DNA of 64,000 bases from Actinomadura bangladeshensis (GCF_004348335.1 NZ_SMJW01000006.1:1-64000); one strand, 5' to 3'; shown: positions 17,922-26,034, counted from the stretch's first letter. Translations and numbers: made by a program. The notes: generated by a model not told the origin, from the sequence alone.

Positions 17922-18674
17922 TCATGTCGGGTCCGGACTGCGTGGTCGAACGTCCCGGAGCCATGCGGGACGCGTCCCCCAAGAGTCCGCCGGCGTGCCG
18001 CCCCATTCGCAGTCCGGTCCCAGGCCACCGATTCTCAGTGTCGAGTTGCCTGGATCGGCCGCGTACAGTTCCAACTCTTCGGCATAGCGGATGAGCAGCT
18101 GCGTCCAGGACGGAGCCAGCACGTCCCATGAGGTGCATTCGACGTCAACCCGAACCACTTGTCCGGGCGTTCCGCCCGGGGCCGGATCAAAGTCGAGCAG
18201 CCATTGTACGTCGCCATTCATGTCGCCGACGACGAGTGCACCCGGCGAACCGATGATCGGCCGGACCGGCCCGTTCAGGGAGAGCGTCTTCGTATCGACC
18301 GCGTATGCCCAGGCCCGAGGGTCGTCCCAGTCCGGCTCCGGATGATGGTTGTCGCGCCACATCCGGGTCGCCTCGATAATCCCGCTTGTGTCGCAGAGGC
18401 AGGTCAGCGGTACCGGACTGGGCTCCGGAGGTGGCAGTGCCGGTCCGGGGTCGGTTCCGTTGTGAATGCGCAGACTAGCGCGGAAATCCTGGGGAAGTCG
18501 TAGAGCCAGGGCGGCCTCCACCGCATCGATTTCCTGCACCGTGGCCCGCGCATTGAGCTGCCGCAAGGAAGCCGGCAGGACGCGACCCAAGCCGGCCTCG
18601 ATCCGCGCCCATGCCTCGGCGACCGGCCTGTCGACGTCGCCTCCGGTGTCAGTCATGACGCAGACTCTAGACAT
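17922..18674 (-). CDS. SMI1/KNR4 family protein
   Basis: 250 residues. Two starts are possible: ATG 18674 (MSRVCV) or ATG 18656 (MTDTGGD). The domain signature is clear: LNARATVQEIDAVEAALALRLPQDFRASLRIHNGTDP, then ALVVGDMNGDVQWLLDFDPAPGGTPGQVVRVDVE and WTQLLIRYAEELE. SMI1/KNR4 proteins are cytoplasmic and in bacteria often serve as immunity proteins against contact-dependent or polymorphic toxins. No matching toxin is visible in the window. The gene is isolated and convergent with the acidic hypothetical gene. Confidence 0.85.
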   Translation of the reverse strand: MSRVCVMTDTGGDVDRPVAEAWARIEAGLGRVLPASLRQLNARATVQEIDAVEAALALRLPQDFRASLRIHNGTDPGPALPPPEPSPVPLTCLCDTSGIIEATRMWRDNHHPEPDWDDPRAWAYAVDTKTLSLNGPVRPIIGSPGALVVGDMNGDVQWLLDFDPAPGGTPGQVVRVDVECTSWDVLAPSWTQLLIRYAEELELYAADPGNSTLRIGGLGPDCEWGGTPADSWGTRPAWLRDVRPRSPDPT

Positions 18675-19012
18675 CAGCCCTCGCCAGTGCGACGTCGCCG
18701 TCGGGCGCAGGATGCGCGGTCGTGTACGTCACATCGGCACCCGAACCGCACCCGGCTCGGTCGGTATCTCCGCCGGGTCGGTCCGCGCGGGGGCCGAACT
18801 CTCGCTCGCCGTCTTGCACGAGGCGTCGGCCGGTCGGCGCTATGCGTCCCCTGGTCGTTGCCGCGCCGCCGGTCGGCCGGGAAGTGACCGTGAGCCCGCC
18901 GTAGTGAAACCCGTCGGCGTCGGTGACGACCACGGAGATGGTCGACAAGAATCTTGTGACTCTTTGTGTCCACGGTGCAGCTCAATGGGAAATGGCCGCA
19001 TACGTTCGCGGT

Positions 19013-19399
19013 ATGGATGAGGAGCGTGTGACGGCAGGTAAGCGGCGCGATCCGGTCCTGACCTGGTTGGTCTGGCCGCTCATCACTCTCGGGGTCTATT
19101 ACTTTGTGTGGTGGTACAAGATCAACCGAGAAGCGCGCGACTCGGGCGTGGAAGTAAGCCCTGGCCTGGCCCTGCTGGCCGTCCTCCTCGGGTGGGTCAT
19201 CATCGTGCCGCCCTACATCTCCATCTTCCGGACGGGTGAGCGGATTGCGCGCATGCAGGACTCGGCCAACCGCCAGCCCTCCTGCAACAGCTGGATCGGG
19301 CTGATCCTGTCGTTCTTCTTCGGGCTCCATGCGCTCTACTACCAGATCGAGTTGAACCGGATCTGGGACGAACCCGTGCATCCATCCCCCGGCAAGTAG
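19013..19399 (+). CDS. DUF4234-like small membrane protein
   Basis: 128 residues from the ATG at 19013 (MDEERVTAGKRRDP); the frame is open further upstream but this start places the domain correctly. Three hydrophobic segments: LTWLVWPLITLGVYYFVWWYKINRE, LALLAVLLGWVIIVPPYISIF and SWIGLILSFFFGLHALYYQIELNRIWDE. The pattern of short aromatic TMs with a YKINRE loop is that of DUF4234 proteins. Function unknown. Confidence 0.82.
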   Translation: MDEERVTAGKRRDPVLTWLVWPLITLGVYYFVWWYKINREARDSGVEVSPGLALLAVLLGWVIIVPPYISIFRTGERIARMQDSANRQPSCNSWIGLILSFFFGLHALYYQIELNRIWDEPVHPSPGK

Positions 19400-19524
19400 C
19401 ACTGACGCAGGGACGACACCGGAAGGTGACCATCCGGTCACACCCTGGGGAGTAGTTCTTACGAAGATCGAACAGGCGGGTGCGCGAGCTGGTACGGGCG
19501 ATCTTGCGGCCCTTGACTGAACGC

Positions 19525-20007
19525 ATGCACACATCGCCCTTCCTGCGTGCGGTCGGCCGCCGCACCCTTACCGCCGCCCTGCCGATCGCCCTGTCCGCCG
19601 CCGTCCTGGTTCCGCTGCGGGCCTCCGCGGCCGAGGTCCAGGTCGTGTCCACGACGGTCACCCCGTCCCGCATCACCTCCGGTGAACAGGCGATCCAGAC
19701 GGTCACCCTGGCCGAGCCGGCCCCGGCGGGGGGCGTCACCGTGCAGCTCCTGGACGGCAACGAGTACAGGGACCTGACCTATTTCCAGGCCACCAAGAAC
19801 AGGGTCACGGTGCCCGAGGGGGAGCGCAGCGTCAGCTTGGCCATCCGGGTGCAGTCCGCGATCAACGAGGGGACGGTGACCCGCCTGACCGCCGGAGCGG
19901 GCGGTTCGGTCGCGGAGACGTCGATCACCGTGGACCCGATCGACGGGCGATATCAGGACGTCACCTCGTTCACCATCGACAAGCGCATCGCGGTGGATCC
20001 ACGGTGA
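19525..20007 (+). CDS. Secreted Ig-like domain protein, N-terminal part
   Basis: 160 residues from ATG 19525. Signal peptide (HTSPFLRAVGRRTLTAALPIALSAAVLVPLRASA) followed by one bacterial Ig-like repeat: VVSTTVTPSRITSGEQAIQTVTL, then GGVTVQLLDGN, VTVPEGERSVSLAIRVQSAINEGTVTRLTAGAGG and ETSITVDP. The frame stops at 20007 just after the start of what looks like a second repeat (FTIDKRIAVDP). The next frame begins inside the stop (GTGA, 20004-20007) and finishes the second Ig-like unit. Either the two are translationally coupled or a single gene has been frameshifted. Confidence 0.65.
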   Translation: MHTSPFLRAVGRRTLTAALPIALSAAVLVPLRASAAEVQVVSTTVTPSRITSGEQAIQTVTLAEPAPAGGVTVQLLDGNEYRDLTYFQATKNRVTVPEGERSVSLAIRVQSAINEGTVTRLTAGAGGSVAETSITVDPIDGRYQDVTSFTIDKRIAVDPR

Positions 20008-20366
20008 TGGCGGCGGTCAGCACGGCCAGGCAGTTCGCCGGCGTCATCGGCGTGCCGAAGAAGTTCTCCGTCGGCGTTCTCGGCCCGGTGCGGCACCGGC
20101 CCGGCAATGCCGAGAACTTCGGGGTGGTCGGCCTGGGGGACATCTGGCACCCGTTCGGCGCCAGGATCAACCTGACCAGTGACACGCCCGGCGTCACCAC
20201 CTCCCTCAACGTGCCCTCCGACGGAAGCATCCCGGCCGACAAGGACGGCGCGCAGTTCAGCATCAGGGTCGCCGACTCGGTCCCGGCCGGGACCAAGGTG
20301 AAACTGACCGCGAACTGGGTGCTCGGTCCCGCACCGGTCACCACGGAGTTCACCGTCCAGGACTGA
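20004..20366 (+). CDS. Ig-like protein, C-terminal part (coupled or frameshifted continuation)
   Basis: 120 residues starting at GTG 20004 (or ATG 20007). No signal peptide of its own. It reads MAAVSTARQFAGVIGVPKK, then GDIWHPFGARINLTSDTPG and ends VKLTANWVLGPAPVTTEFTVQD, a beta-sandwich Ig-like repeat parallel to the one in the upstream frame (TVSL/VPSDGSIP/RVADSVPAGTKVKLTA match VPEGERSV/RVQSAINEGTVTRLTA). Without an export signal the separate product would be cytoplasmic, which argues that both frames belong to one secreted protein. Confidence 0.55.
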   Translation: MMAAVSTARQFAGVIGVPKKFSVGVLGPVRHRPGNAENFGVVGLGDIWHPFGARINLTSDTPGVTTSLNVPSDGSIPADKDGAQFSIRVADSVPAGTKVKLTANWVLGPAPVTTEFTVQD

Positions 20367-20816
20367 CCCCGTCCGGCAACGCCGGGCCCTGCGTGATCTG
20401 GCCTCCACGGGCCGCCGCACCACAGCTGGAAGCCACGCCAGCCGCACGCCTCATGGCCCGCCACCGGCGGACCATGAGGGAAGGTCCTCTTCATGGCGCA
20501 GTCGGTCAACGACGCCCTCCAACAGACCACCGGACACCCCGCCCGCACCTACGCCCAATGGACCGCGGATCCCCTGGCCGACCTCGGCCGCCGACCAACG
20601 AGGCGGGACGGCGACCGGCACCCCCGCCAGGTGCATTGGAAAGACAGCGCCATGGCACAGCTCAACTTGCGAGCTGCCGATCAGCGTCCTGAAGTCCAGT
20701 CGCCCGGCGGCGTGCAGTTCCGCCAGCTCCCACACCCCGGGCCCACTCGGCCGGGCGGCGCCGGCACGTCAGGTCCGGGCCTCGTTGCTGTCTCTGAGGG
20801 TCCGTAGGGTGGCGCC
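20367..20816. other. Interval with a possible NmrA-type fragment
   Basis: About 450 bp without a convincing complete gene. Around 20493-20580 the frame reads MAQSVNDALQQTTGHPARTYAQW, which resembles the C-terminal end of NmrA-like NAD(P)-binding proteins, but no upstream domain is present. At most a gene remnant. Confidence 0.3.
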
Positions 20817-21212
20817 ATGCGTTACCTGGCGGGGTCGTTCGCCGCTGGTGCCCTCCGGCGCGGGAAGGGCATCGAGCAGCTTCTCAGCGCCTTCGAAGAG
20901 GAGGGGCGGCGAGGGTTGCGTTACGCCTGCATCTGGCCGGCGAACCGCCATCACGGTTTCGTCGTCCGGCTGTACGTCGTCGAAGAGGTAGAAGGCCTTC
21001 CCATCGACGAGTTCGGCGCCTTCTATGAGGACGAGTACGGGGACGGTGCCGAGACCGTTGGGGAGACGGCATCCGCTGAAGCGGCGATCACCCTTGCTGA
21101 GCGGAAACTCGCCGCCGCCGCAGGCCGATGGGTGAACCAGGGTGTTCTCGCGGACGAGTATCACGACTACGTCGGTTGCGGCCGTCCGCTGGGTGACTGG
21201 AAGCCGGTGTAA
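20817..21212 (+). CDS. Hypothetical protein
   Basis: 131 residues, ATG at 20817. It starts MRYLAGSFAAGALRRGKGIEQLLSAFEEEG and has a mixed alpha/beta core (RYACIWPANRHHGFVVRLYVVEEVEGLPIDEFGAFYEDEYG), ending in VLADEYHDYVGCGRPLGDW. No signal peptide or known motif. Codon use is coding-like and the stop is followed by a perfect terminator hairpin. Not recognised. Confidence 0.65.
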   Translation: MRYLAGSFAAGALRRGKGIEQLLSAFEEEGRRGLRYACIWPANRHHGFVVRLYVVEEVEGLPIDEFGAFYEDEYGDGAETVGETASAEAAITLAERKLAAAAGRWVNQGVLADEYHDYVGCGRPLGDWKPV

Positions 21213-21239
21213 GGCAGCGGTGTCGTCAGGACTGTCGTC

Positions 21240-21276
21240 AAAAGGCCCGGAACCTAACTCAGGTTCCGGGCCTTTT
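21240..21276. terminator. Perfect 16-bp terminator hairpin
   Basis: A 16-bp perfect stem (21240-21255 with 21261-21276), 5-nt loop, flanked by A and T runs, so it can work in both directions. It ends the gene at 20817-21212 and lies left of the att-like repeat, in the same relative place as the terminator left of the intact tRNA-Phe. Confidence 0.9.
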
Positions 21277-21306
21277 GGCTGGTCAAAGGAGTGGTCAGGG
21301 ACGGGA

Positions 21307-21338
21307 CGGGGTCGAACCGCCGACCTTCCGCTTTTCAG
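21307..21338. repeat. att-like core: partial copy of tRNA-Phe 3' half (left)
   Basis: A 32-bp sequence identical to 22294-22325 within the tRNA-Phe gene, covering anticodon loop to T-arm. Outside the core the match stops: the 5' half of the tRNA is absent and no CCA end is present, so this is not a tRNA gene. It marks the left end of a 987-bp segment and is best read as the duplicated core of tyrosine-integrase insertion at tRNA-Phe. Confidence 0.75.
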
Positions 21339-21457
21339 AAGTAGCAACCACCCTGCCGCCACCCCGTCCACCGAGGTCAGACGGTGCTCGACGTGCGCCC
21401 GTGGTGCCGCTTGGTTGCTGACGTTGCCGTCAGGGTTGCCGTCACCGGTCGGAGTCG

Positions 21458-21787
21458 TCAGGCGACTTTGATCGAGTGAGGGCCGACGCTGACGGTGATG
21501 TCGACGTGCCCGCCGAGCGCGGTGGCGTAGGCGCGGAGCGTCTCCAGTTCCATGGCCTCAAGATTGCCGTTTTCGATCTGGGAGACGCGAGACTGTGAGA
21601 CCCCCAGGACCTGGGCGACCTCGGCTTGCGTCTTGCCGATGGCCTTGCGGAGCTCTTTGAGGTGGTGGCCGGCGACGTAGGCGTCCAACTCGGCGCGAGC
21701 CTTGGCCTGGCGCTCGGGGTCGGCCAGTTCAGGGTTGCGGCGGTGTGCTTCGGCCTTGATGTCCTGCCAGCGGCGTCCGGTGCTCAT
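21458..21787 (-). CDS. higA: HigA-type XRE antitoxin
   Basis: 109 residues. The central helix-turn-helix is LRKAIGKTQAEVAQVLGVSQSRVSQIENGNLEAMELETLRAYATALGG, preceded by a helical region (DPERQAKARAELDAYVAGHHL). Its ATG overlaps the stop of the toxin gene by 4 bp, so the order is toxin then antitoxin, as in higBA. It should bind its own promoter and neutralise the HigB-like toxin. The pair lies alone between the two att-like tRNA-Phe repeats. Confidence 0.88.
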   Translation of the reverse strand: MSTGRRWQDIKAEAHRRNPELADPERQAKARAELDAYVAGHHLKELRKAIGKTQAEVAQVLGVSQSRVSQIENGNLEAMELETLRAYATALGGHVDITVSVGPHSIKVA

Positions 21788-22158
21788 CGTCCGCCCTCCT
21801 TATCCTTCGCTGCCCGGTACTCGGCGTAGCGGGCTTCGGCCAGTGGAATCGCCTCGTCGTACCAGCGTGACCACTGCCCGGCCTTGTCTCCGGCCACCAG
21901 GAAGATCGCTGTACGCTCCGGGTCGAAGACGAACAGCATGCGGATCTCCGATCGTCCTCGGCTGCCGGGCCGCAGCTCCTTGAGGTTGCGCAGCTCGCTG
22001 TGTTCGAGGGTGTCGACCAGCGGCCGCCCCAGCGTCGGTCCGACCTCGGCCAACCTGTCGATGGCCTGCTCGATCAAGGCTGCTGTGTCCAGCTCGGATT
22101 CACACAGCTTGAGGAACCAGCTCTCGACCGGTTCGAGGAGAACGACGTCCCAGGGCAC
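21784..22158 (-). CDS. higB: HigB/RelE-type mRNA interferase toxin
   Basis: 124 residues, GTG at 22158. It begins PWDVVLLEPVESWFLKLCESE and contains IDRLAEVGPTLGRPLVDTLEHSELRNLKELRPGSRGRSEIRMLFVFDPERTAIFLVAGDKAGQWSRWYDEAIPLAEARYAEY; the LKELR, IRMLFVFDP and GDK blocks match Gp49-like/HigB toxins of the RelE superfamily, ribosome-dependent mRNA endonucleases. A TATATT box lies about 8 nt upstream of the GTG, so the transcript may be leaderless. It overlaps higA by 4 bp. Confidence 0.88.
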   Translation of the reverse strand: MPWDVVLLEPVESWFLKLCESELDTAALIEQAIDRLAEVGPTLGRPLVDTLEHSELRNLKELRPGSRGRSEIRMLFVFDPERTAIFLVAGDKAGQWSRWYDEAIPLAEARYAEYRAAKDKEGGR

Positions 22159-22234
22159 CCAACCAATATAACGTCTAGCTCATACTGTGGGGTTGACCGT
22201 CCGCTTCTTGATGACGTCCGTTGCCGTCAAACAC

Positions 22235-22265
22235 AACGCCCCGGGCCTCATGGCTCCGGGGCGTT
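22235..22265. terminator. Terminator of the tRNA-Asp/tRNA-Phe transcript
   Basis: A 10-bp inverted repeat (AACGCCCCGG at 22235-22244 and CCGGGGCGTT at 22256-22265) lies just 3' of tRNA-Phe on the minus strand and is followed by T-rich sequence in that direction. Confidence 0.8.
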
Positions 22266-22280
22266 TGTACTGGTCATTTG

Positions 22281-22357
22281 TGGTGGGCAGGGGCGGGGTC
22301 GAACCGCCGACCTTCCGCTTTTCAGGCGGACGCTCGTACCGACTGAGCTACCTGCCC
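22281..22357 (-). tRNA. tRNA-Phe (GAA)
   Basis: Complete cloverleaf on the minus strand: acceptor GGGCAGG/CCTGCCC, D-arm GCTCAGTCGGTACGAGC, anticodon stem CCGC-CTGAAAA-GCGG with anticodon GAA, T-arm GGCGG-TTCGACC-CCGCC, discriminator A and encoded CCA. A 32-bp piece of its 3' half recurs at 21307-21338. Confidence 0.95.
22294..22325. repeat. att-like core within tRNA-Phe (right)
   Basis: The 32-bp direct repeat of 21307-21338, inside the intact tRNA-Phe gene from anticodon loop into T-arm. Tyrosine integrases of actinomycete integrative elements typically use this part of a tRNA, rebuilding the gene on insertion. Confidence 0.75.
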
Positions 22358-22374
22358 AGGACGCTTGGTGCGCC

Positions 22375-22452
22375 TGGCGGTCCTGACGGGATTTGAACCC
22401 GCGGCCTCCACCTTGACAGGGTGGCGAGCACTCCTAACTGCTCCACAGGACC
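22375..22452 (-). tRNA. tRNA-Asp (GTC)
   Basis: Minus-strand cloverleaf: acceptor GGTCCTG/CAGGACC, anticodon loop CTGTCAA with GTC, T-loop TTCAAAT, discriminator G and encoded CCA. It lies 17 bp upstream of tRNA-Phe and is probably co-transcribed with it. Confidence 0.95.
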
Positions 22453-22738
22453 TTGCTGCTCCGAGCCTAGCGGCTTCGGAGGGGTGTGTCGGCCGGTGGT
22501 GACCCCCGGCGTTTGGCACGTCCGAGAGCATACGCGATGGCCGAGGGCGGCGCCAACTCGTTAACGGCGGAGGCGGTGGGGGATAGAGCGATAACGGAGA
22601 GGTACCGGGTGAGTACGGGTTGCTGGCGGGTGCCGCGTGTTTGCGGCCTGGGGTCCTAGTCTGTCCGGGTTGCGCAACCGTGCGTGACCGGAGGGTGGCG
22701 CCGTCTGTAGCCAGGACGGCCGGAGAAGGGAGGTCGGC

Positions 22739-24154
22739 GTGGTCGCAAAGCTCCCAGACCAGAGCGCCGAGGACTACCAGAGAGGGCTCGGTACGCGGCA
22801 GATCCAGATGCTGGCGATCGGGGGGACGATCGGCACCGGGCTGTTCCTCGGGGCCGGGGAGAACATCGCCAAGGCGGGTCCGAGCCTGATCCTGACGTAC
22901 GCCGTCGCGGGGCTGGCGTTGTTCTTCGTCATGCGGGCGCTCGGCGAGCTGCTGACGTACCGGAGGGCGGAGGGCGGGTTCGCCGGGTATGCCCGGGAGT
23001 TCCTCGGTCCGTTCTGGGGATACGCCACGACCTGGACGTACTGGATCATCTGGGTGACGACCGGGATGGCGGAGCTCACCGCGGCCGGCACGTACATCCA
23101 GAAGTGGTGGCCGGGCGTGGAGCAGTGGCAGACGGCGCTGGTGGCGCTGCTCGTGCTGTTCGCGGTGAACCTGATCTCGGTGAAGCTCTTCGGCGAGCTG
23201 GAGTTCTGGTTCGCGATGATCAAGATCGCGGCGATCGTGATGATGATCCTCGTCGGGATCGGGGTGCTGGCCTTCGGGTTCAGTGATGCCGGAGACACGG
23301 CGAGCGTCGGGAATCTGTGGAATCACGGGGGTGTGTTCCCTGAGGGGTACTCCGCGACGATCATGACGCTGCAGATGGTGATGTTCGCCTACCTGGGCGT
23401 GGAGCTGGTGGGGGTCACGGCCGCCGAGGCCAAGGATCCGGAGAAGAACATCCCGCGGGCGATCAACGCGCTGCCCCTGCGGTTCGCGCTGTTCTACCTC
23501 GGGTCGCTGCTGGTCATCCTCGCGGTGGTTCCGTGGACGGCGTTCAAGGGCGGGGCCAGCCCGTTCGTGCTGGCGTTCGACAAGATCGGCATCCCCGGCG
23601 GCGGGGACATCGTCAACTTCGTGGTGCTGACGGCGGCGCTGTCGTCCTGCAACGCGGGCGGGCTGTACTCGACGTCCAGGATGCTCAGGACGGCCGGCGT
23701 CAACGGTGACGGGCCGAAGGTGCTCTCGCGCTTGAACGGACGTGGGGTTCCCATACTGACGGTCGTCATCTCGGCGCTCGTCATGGGGATCGGGGTCGTC
23801 ATCAACGCGATCGTGCCGGACAAGGCGTTCGAGTACATCACGTCGGTCTCCACTGGTGGCGCACTCCTGGTGTGGACGGTGATCCTGGTCGCGCACATGA
23901 TGTACCGGCGTCGGGCGACGGCGGGTGCGCTGCCCAAGTCGCCCTACCGGATGCCGTGGGCGCCCTACAGCAGTTGGGCCGTGCTGGCGTTCTTCGCGTT
24001 CGTCACGGTGACGATCGCGTGGGAGGCCGATACGCGCGTCGCGCTGTACGTCATGGCCGCGTGGGTCGCGCTCATCGTGGTCGGGTGGCCGTTCGTCCGG
24101 CGGAGCTCGCAGACCGCCGAGATGAAGGTCGCGGTGGAGAGCACCAGCGCCTGA
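22739..24154 (+). CDS. APC-family amino acid permease
   Basis: 471 residues, GTG at 22739 with GGGAGG upstream. Twelve hydrophobic segments. The first is QIQMLAIGGTIGTGLFLGAGENIAKAGPSLIL, the classical amino-acid/polyamine/organocation start (GGTIGTGLF substrate-backbone loop), and MRALGELLTYRRAEGGFAGYAREFLGPFWGYATTW is the conserved TM2-3 loop. It belongs to the amino-acid transporter branch of CycA/RocE/AnsP-like proteins and likely imports an amino acid by proton symport. It stands alone; 11 bp separate its stop from the open frame of the next gene. Confidence 0.92.
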   Translation: MVAKLPDQSAEDYQRGLGTRQIQMLAIGGTIGTGLFLGAGENIAKAGPSLILTYAVAGLALFFVMRALGELLTYRRAEGGFAGYAREFLGPFWGYATTWTYWIIWVTTGMAELTAAGTYIQKWWPGVEQWQTALVALLVLFAVNLISVKLFGELEFWFAMIKIAAIVMMILVGIGVLAFGFSDAGDTASVGNLWNHGGVFPEGYSATIMTLQMVMFAYLGVELVGVTAAEAKDPEKNIPRAINALPLRFALFYLGSLLVILAVVPWTAFKGGASPFVLAFDKIGIPGGGDIVNFVVLTAALSSCNAGGLYSTSRMLRTAGVNGDGPKVLSRLNGRGVPILTVVISALVMGIGVVINAIVPDKAFEYITSVSTGGALLVWTVILVAHMMYRRRATAGALPKSPYRMPWAPYSSWAVLAFFAFVTVTIAWEADTRVALYVMAAWVALIVVGWPFVRRSSQTAEMKVAVESTSA

Positions 24155-24203
24155 CCTCCATGGGATGATTCCGTTTGGCGGTCTCATCCCCCCGGAGGCG
24201 CGC

Positions 24204-25871
24204 GTGACCAGCAGGCTTGAGATCCGTGTGCGCTGGGTCCTGCTGGTCGTGGTGGGCGTGGCGAACGTGGTCGGGGCGCTGGTCGTGCTCCTGTTCGCGA
24301 CGTTCGTCGTGCCCGATCCACCGCTGGACGACCGCGACTACGTCCACATGGTGAACGCGGTGGCGTTCTTCAGCTATCCGGTGGTGGCCGCTCCGGTGGC
24401 GCTGGTCTTGGGGTTGTGGCTGTGGCGGCCCGTCGTGACGTTCGTCCGGGACGGGGGAGAACCCGGGCGGGAGCAGCGGCGGGCCGTCCTGCTGGGGCCG
24501 CTCCGGCTGACGCTGCTCATCGGGGCCATGTGGACGGTCGGCGCGCTGGGCTGGGCGGTGCTCGATCTCGTGCTGTTCACCGGGCGGCTGGCGGTGAAGA
24601 CCGGCCTGACGTGCCTGCTCGGCGCGGCGACGACGTGCACGATCGTGTACCTGCTGTCGGAGCGGCTGCTGCGGCCGGCGGCGGCGCTGGTGCTGGGGGC
24701 GGAACGTCCGAAGAGGTTCCGGCTGCCCGGGGTGACGACGCGGGTGATGCTCGCCTGGGCGCTCGGGACGGCGATCCCGGTGTTCGGGCTGATCTGCGTC
24801 GCGATCGCCGCGCTCGCCGCGCCGGACATCAACGTCGAGCAGCTCGCGATCACGATCCTCGGGCTCGGCGGCGTGGCGCTCCTGGCTGGGGTCTATGTCA
24901 TCTATATGGCGACACGGGCGATCGCGGATCCGATCAAGGCCGTCCGGAAGGGAATGGCGCAGGTCGAGCGCGGCGATCTGGGCGCCGAGGTCGCGGTGTA
25001 CGACGCGAGCGAGGTCGGGCAGCTGCAGGCCGGGTTCAACCACATGGTCGCCGGGCTGCGCGAGAACGAGCGGCTGCGGGACCTGTTCGGCCGGCATGTG
25101 GGCGAGGAGGTCGCCGACCTGGCGCTGGAGCGCGGCGCCATCACGCTCGGCGGCGAGACGCGCGAGGTGGCCGTGCTGTTCGTCGATCTGACGGGGTCGA
25201 CCCGGCTCGCCGACACGCGGAGCCCGGACGAGGTCGTCGGGCTGCTCAACCGGTTCTTCGGCGTCGTGGTGACGGTGGTGGCGAAGCACGGCGGCTGGAT
25301 CAACAAGTTCGAGGGGGACGCGGCGCTGGCGATCTTCGGCGCGCCGACGCGGACGGAGGACTCGGCCGGCGGCGCGCTCGGCGCCGCCCGCGAGCTGGCG
25401 GTGCGGCTGCGCGCCGAGGTGCCGATGCTGGACGCGGGGATCGGCGTGTCCGCGGGCCCGGTCGTCGCCGGGTACATCGGCGCCGAGGAGCGGTTCGAGT
25501 ACACGGTGATCGGCGACCCGGTGAACGAGGCGGCCCGGCTCAGCGACCTGGCGAAGGGCGAGGCGGGACGGGTGCTGGCCTCGGCGGCCGTGCTCGACCT
25601 GGCGCATCTCGCCGAGGCCGGCGAATGGGACGTCGGCCGGTCGGTGACACTGCGCGGGCGGAGTCGTCCGACGCGGCTCGGTACGCCGCGCCGTTCAGCG
25701 CCGGTCGCCGAACCGGAGGCGGAGCCGGCGCTCGATGCGGAGCGGCCGGTCCGGCGGGTCCGGTTCCCGCGTCCGCTGCGGAGGAGCCGGAGGCTGCTGG
25801 TCGGCGCGCTGATCCTCTCGAAGGCCGCCAAGAGCGCGCGTACGCCGGACAAGTCGGAAGAGTCCGAGTAG
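24204..25871 (+). CDS. Membrane-bound class III adenylate cyclase with HAMP domain
   Basis: 555 residues from GTG 24204, which has GGAGG 5 nt upstream; the frame is open to 24165 but that start lacks such a site. Six N-terminal TM helices lead to a HAMP domain (TRAIADPIKAVRKGMAQVERGDLGAEVAVYDASEVGQLQAGFNHMVAGLREN) and a cyclase catalytic domain: VLFVDLTGSTRLA (first metal Asp), GGWINKFEGDAALAIFGAP (Lys of KFEGD for adenine, second Asp), and YTVIGDPVNEAARLSDLAK (Asp-x-x-Asn-x3-Arg). All catalytic residues appear present, so it should make cAMP from ATP. The layout resembles M. tuberculosis Rv1318c-Rv1320c. A basic Pro-rich tail ends it. Confidence 0.92.
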   Translation: MTSRLEIRVRWVLLVVVGVANVVGALVVLLFATFVVPDPPLDDRDYVHMVNAVAFFSYPVVAAPVALVLGLWLWRPVVTFVRDGGEPGREQRRAVLLGPLRLTLLIGAMWTVGALGWAVLDLVLFTGRLAVKTGLTCLLGAATTCTIVYLLSERLLRPAAALVLGAERPKRFRLPGVTTRVMLAWALGTAIPVFGLICVAIAALAAPDINVEQLAITILGLGGVALLAGVYVIYMATRAIADPIKAVRKGMAQVERGDLGAEVAVYDASEVGQLQAGFNHMVAGLRENERLRDLFGRHVGEEVADLALERGAITLGGETREVAVLFVDLTGSTRLADTRSPDEVVGLLNRFFGVVVTVVAKHGGWINKFEGDAALAIFGAPTRTEDSAGGALGAARELAVRLRAEVPMLDAGIGVSAGPVVAGYIGAEERFEYTVIGDPVNEAARLSDLAKGEAGRVLASAAVLDLAHLAEAGEWDVGRSVTLRGRSRPTRLGTPRRSAPVAEPEAEPALDAERPVRRVRFPRPLRRSRRLLVGALILSKAAKSARTPDKSEESE

Positions 25872-26034
25872 CGGGGCCTGCGGTTCCGGGGAAAGCGCCG
25901 TGTCCTGCCCGGTGCGAACCGATCAACTGCGTATCGTCGCCGACTGTACACGGTCTGCTACCGGCCCATAACTCCGGTGTCACCGGACGGCCCGAGGGTT
26001 GGGGCGGACAGCTCCGGCTCCCGAAAGGTGACAC

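Larger units (their letters stand above)
21221..21444. repeat. Paired short direct repeats flanking the att core (possible integrase arm sites)
   Basis: TGTCGTCA occurs at 21221-21228 and 21233-21240 (12-bp period), and GTTGCCGTCA at 21423-21432 and 21435-21444 (also 12-bp period). A third GTTGCCGTCA lies at 22220-22229 beside the intact tRNA-Phe. The pairs bracket the 32-bp core at 21307-21338, the layout expected of arm-type integrase sites in an attP. That interpretation is inference. Confidence 0.5.

Noticed and set aside
18667-18948. Small 93-residue minus-strand gene (TTG start) ending at the SMI1/KNR4 start
   Set aside because: The stop overlaps the next ATG as in coupled genes, but the start is TTG without a good ribosome-binding site and the sequence shows no domain. 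Not supported enough.
21297-21372. Second tRNA-Phe gene
   Set aside because: Only the 3' half (anticodon loop to T-arm) matches. The 5' half does not fold into D-arm and anticodon stem, and there is no CCA end. Treated as an att-like duplicate.
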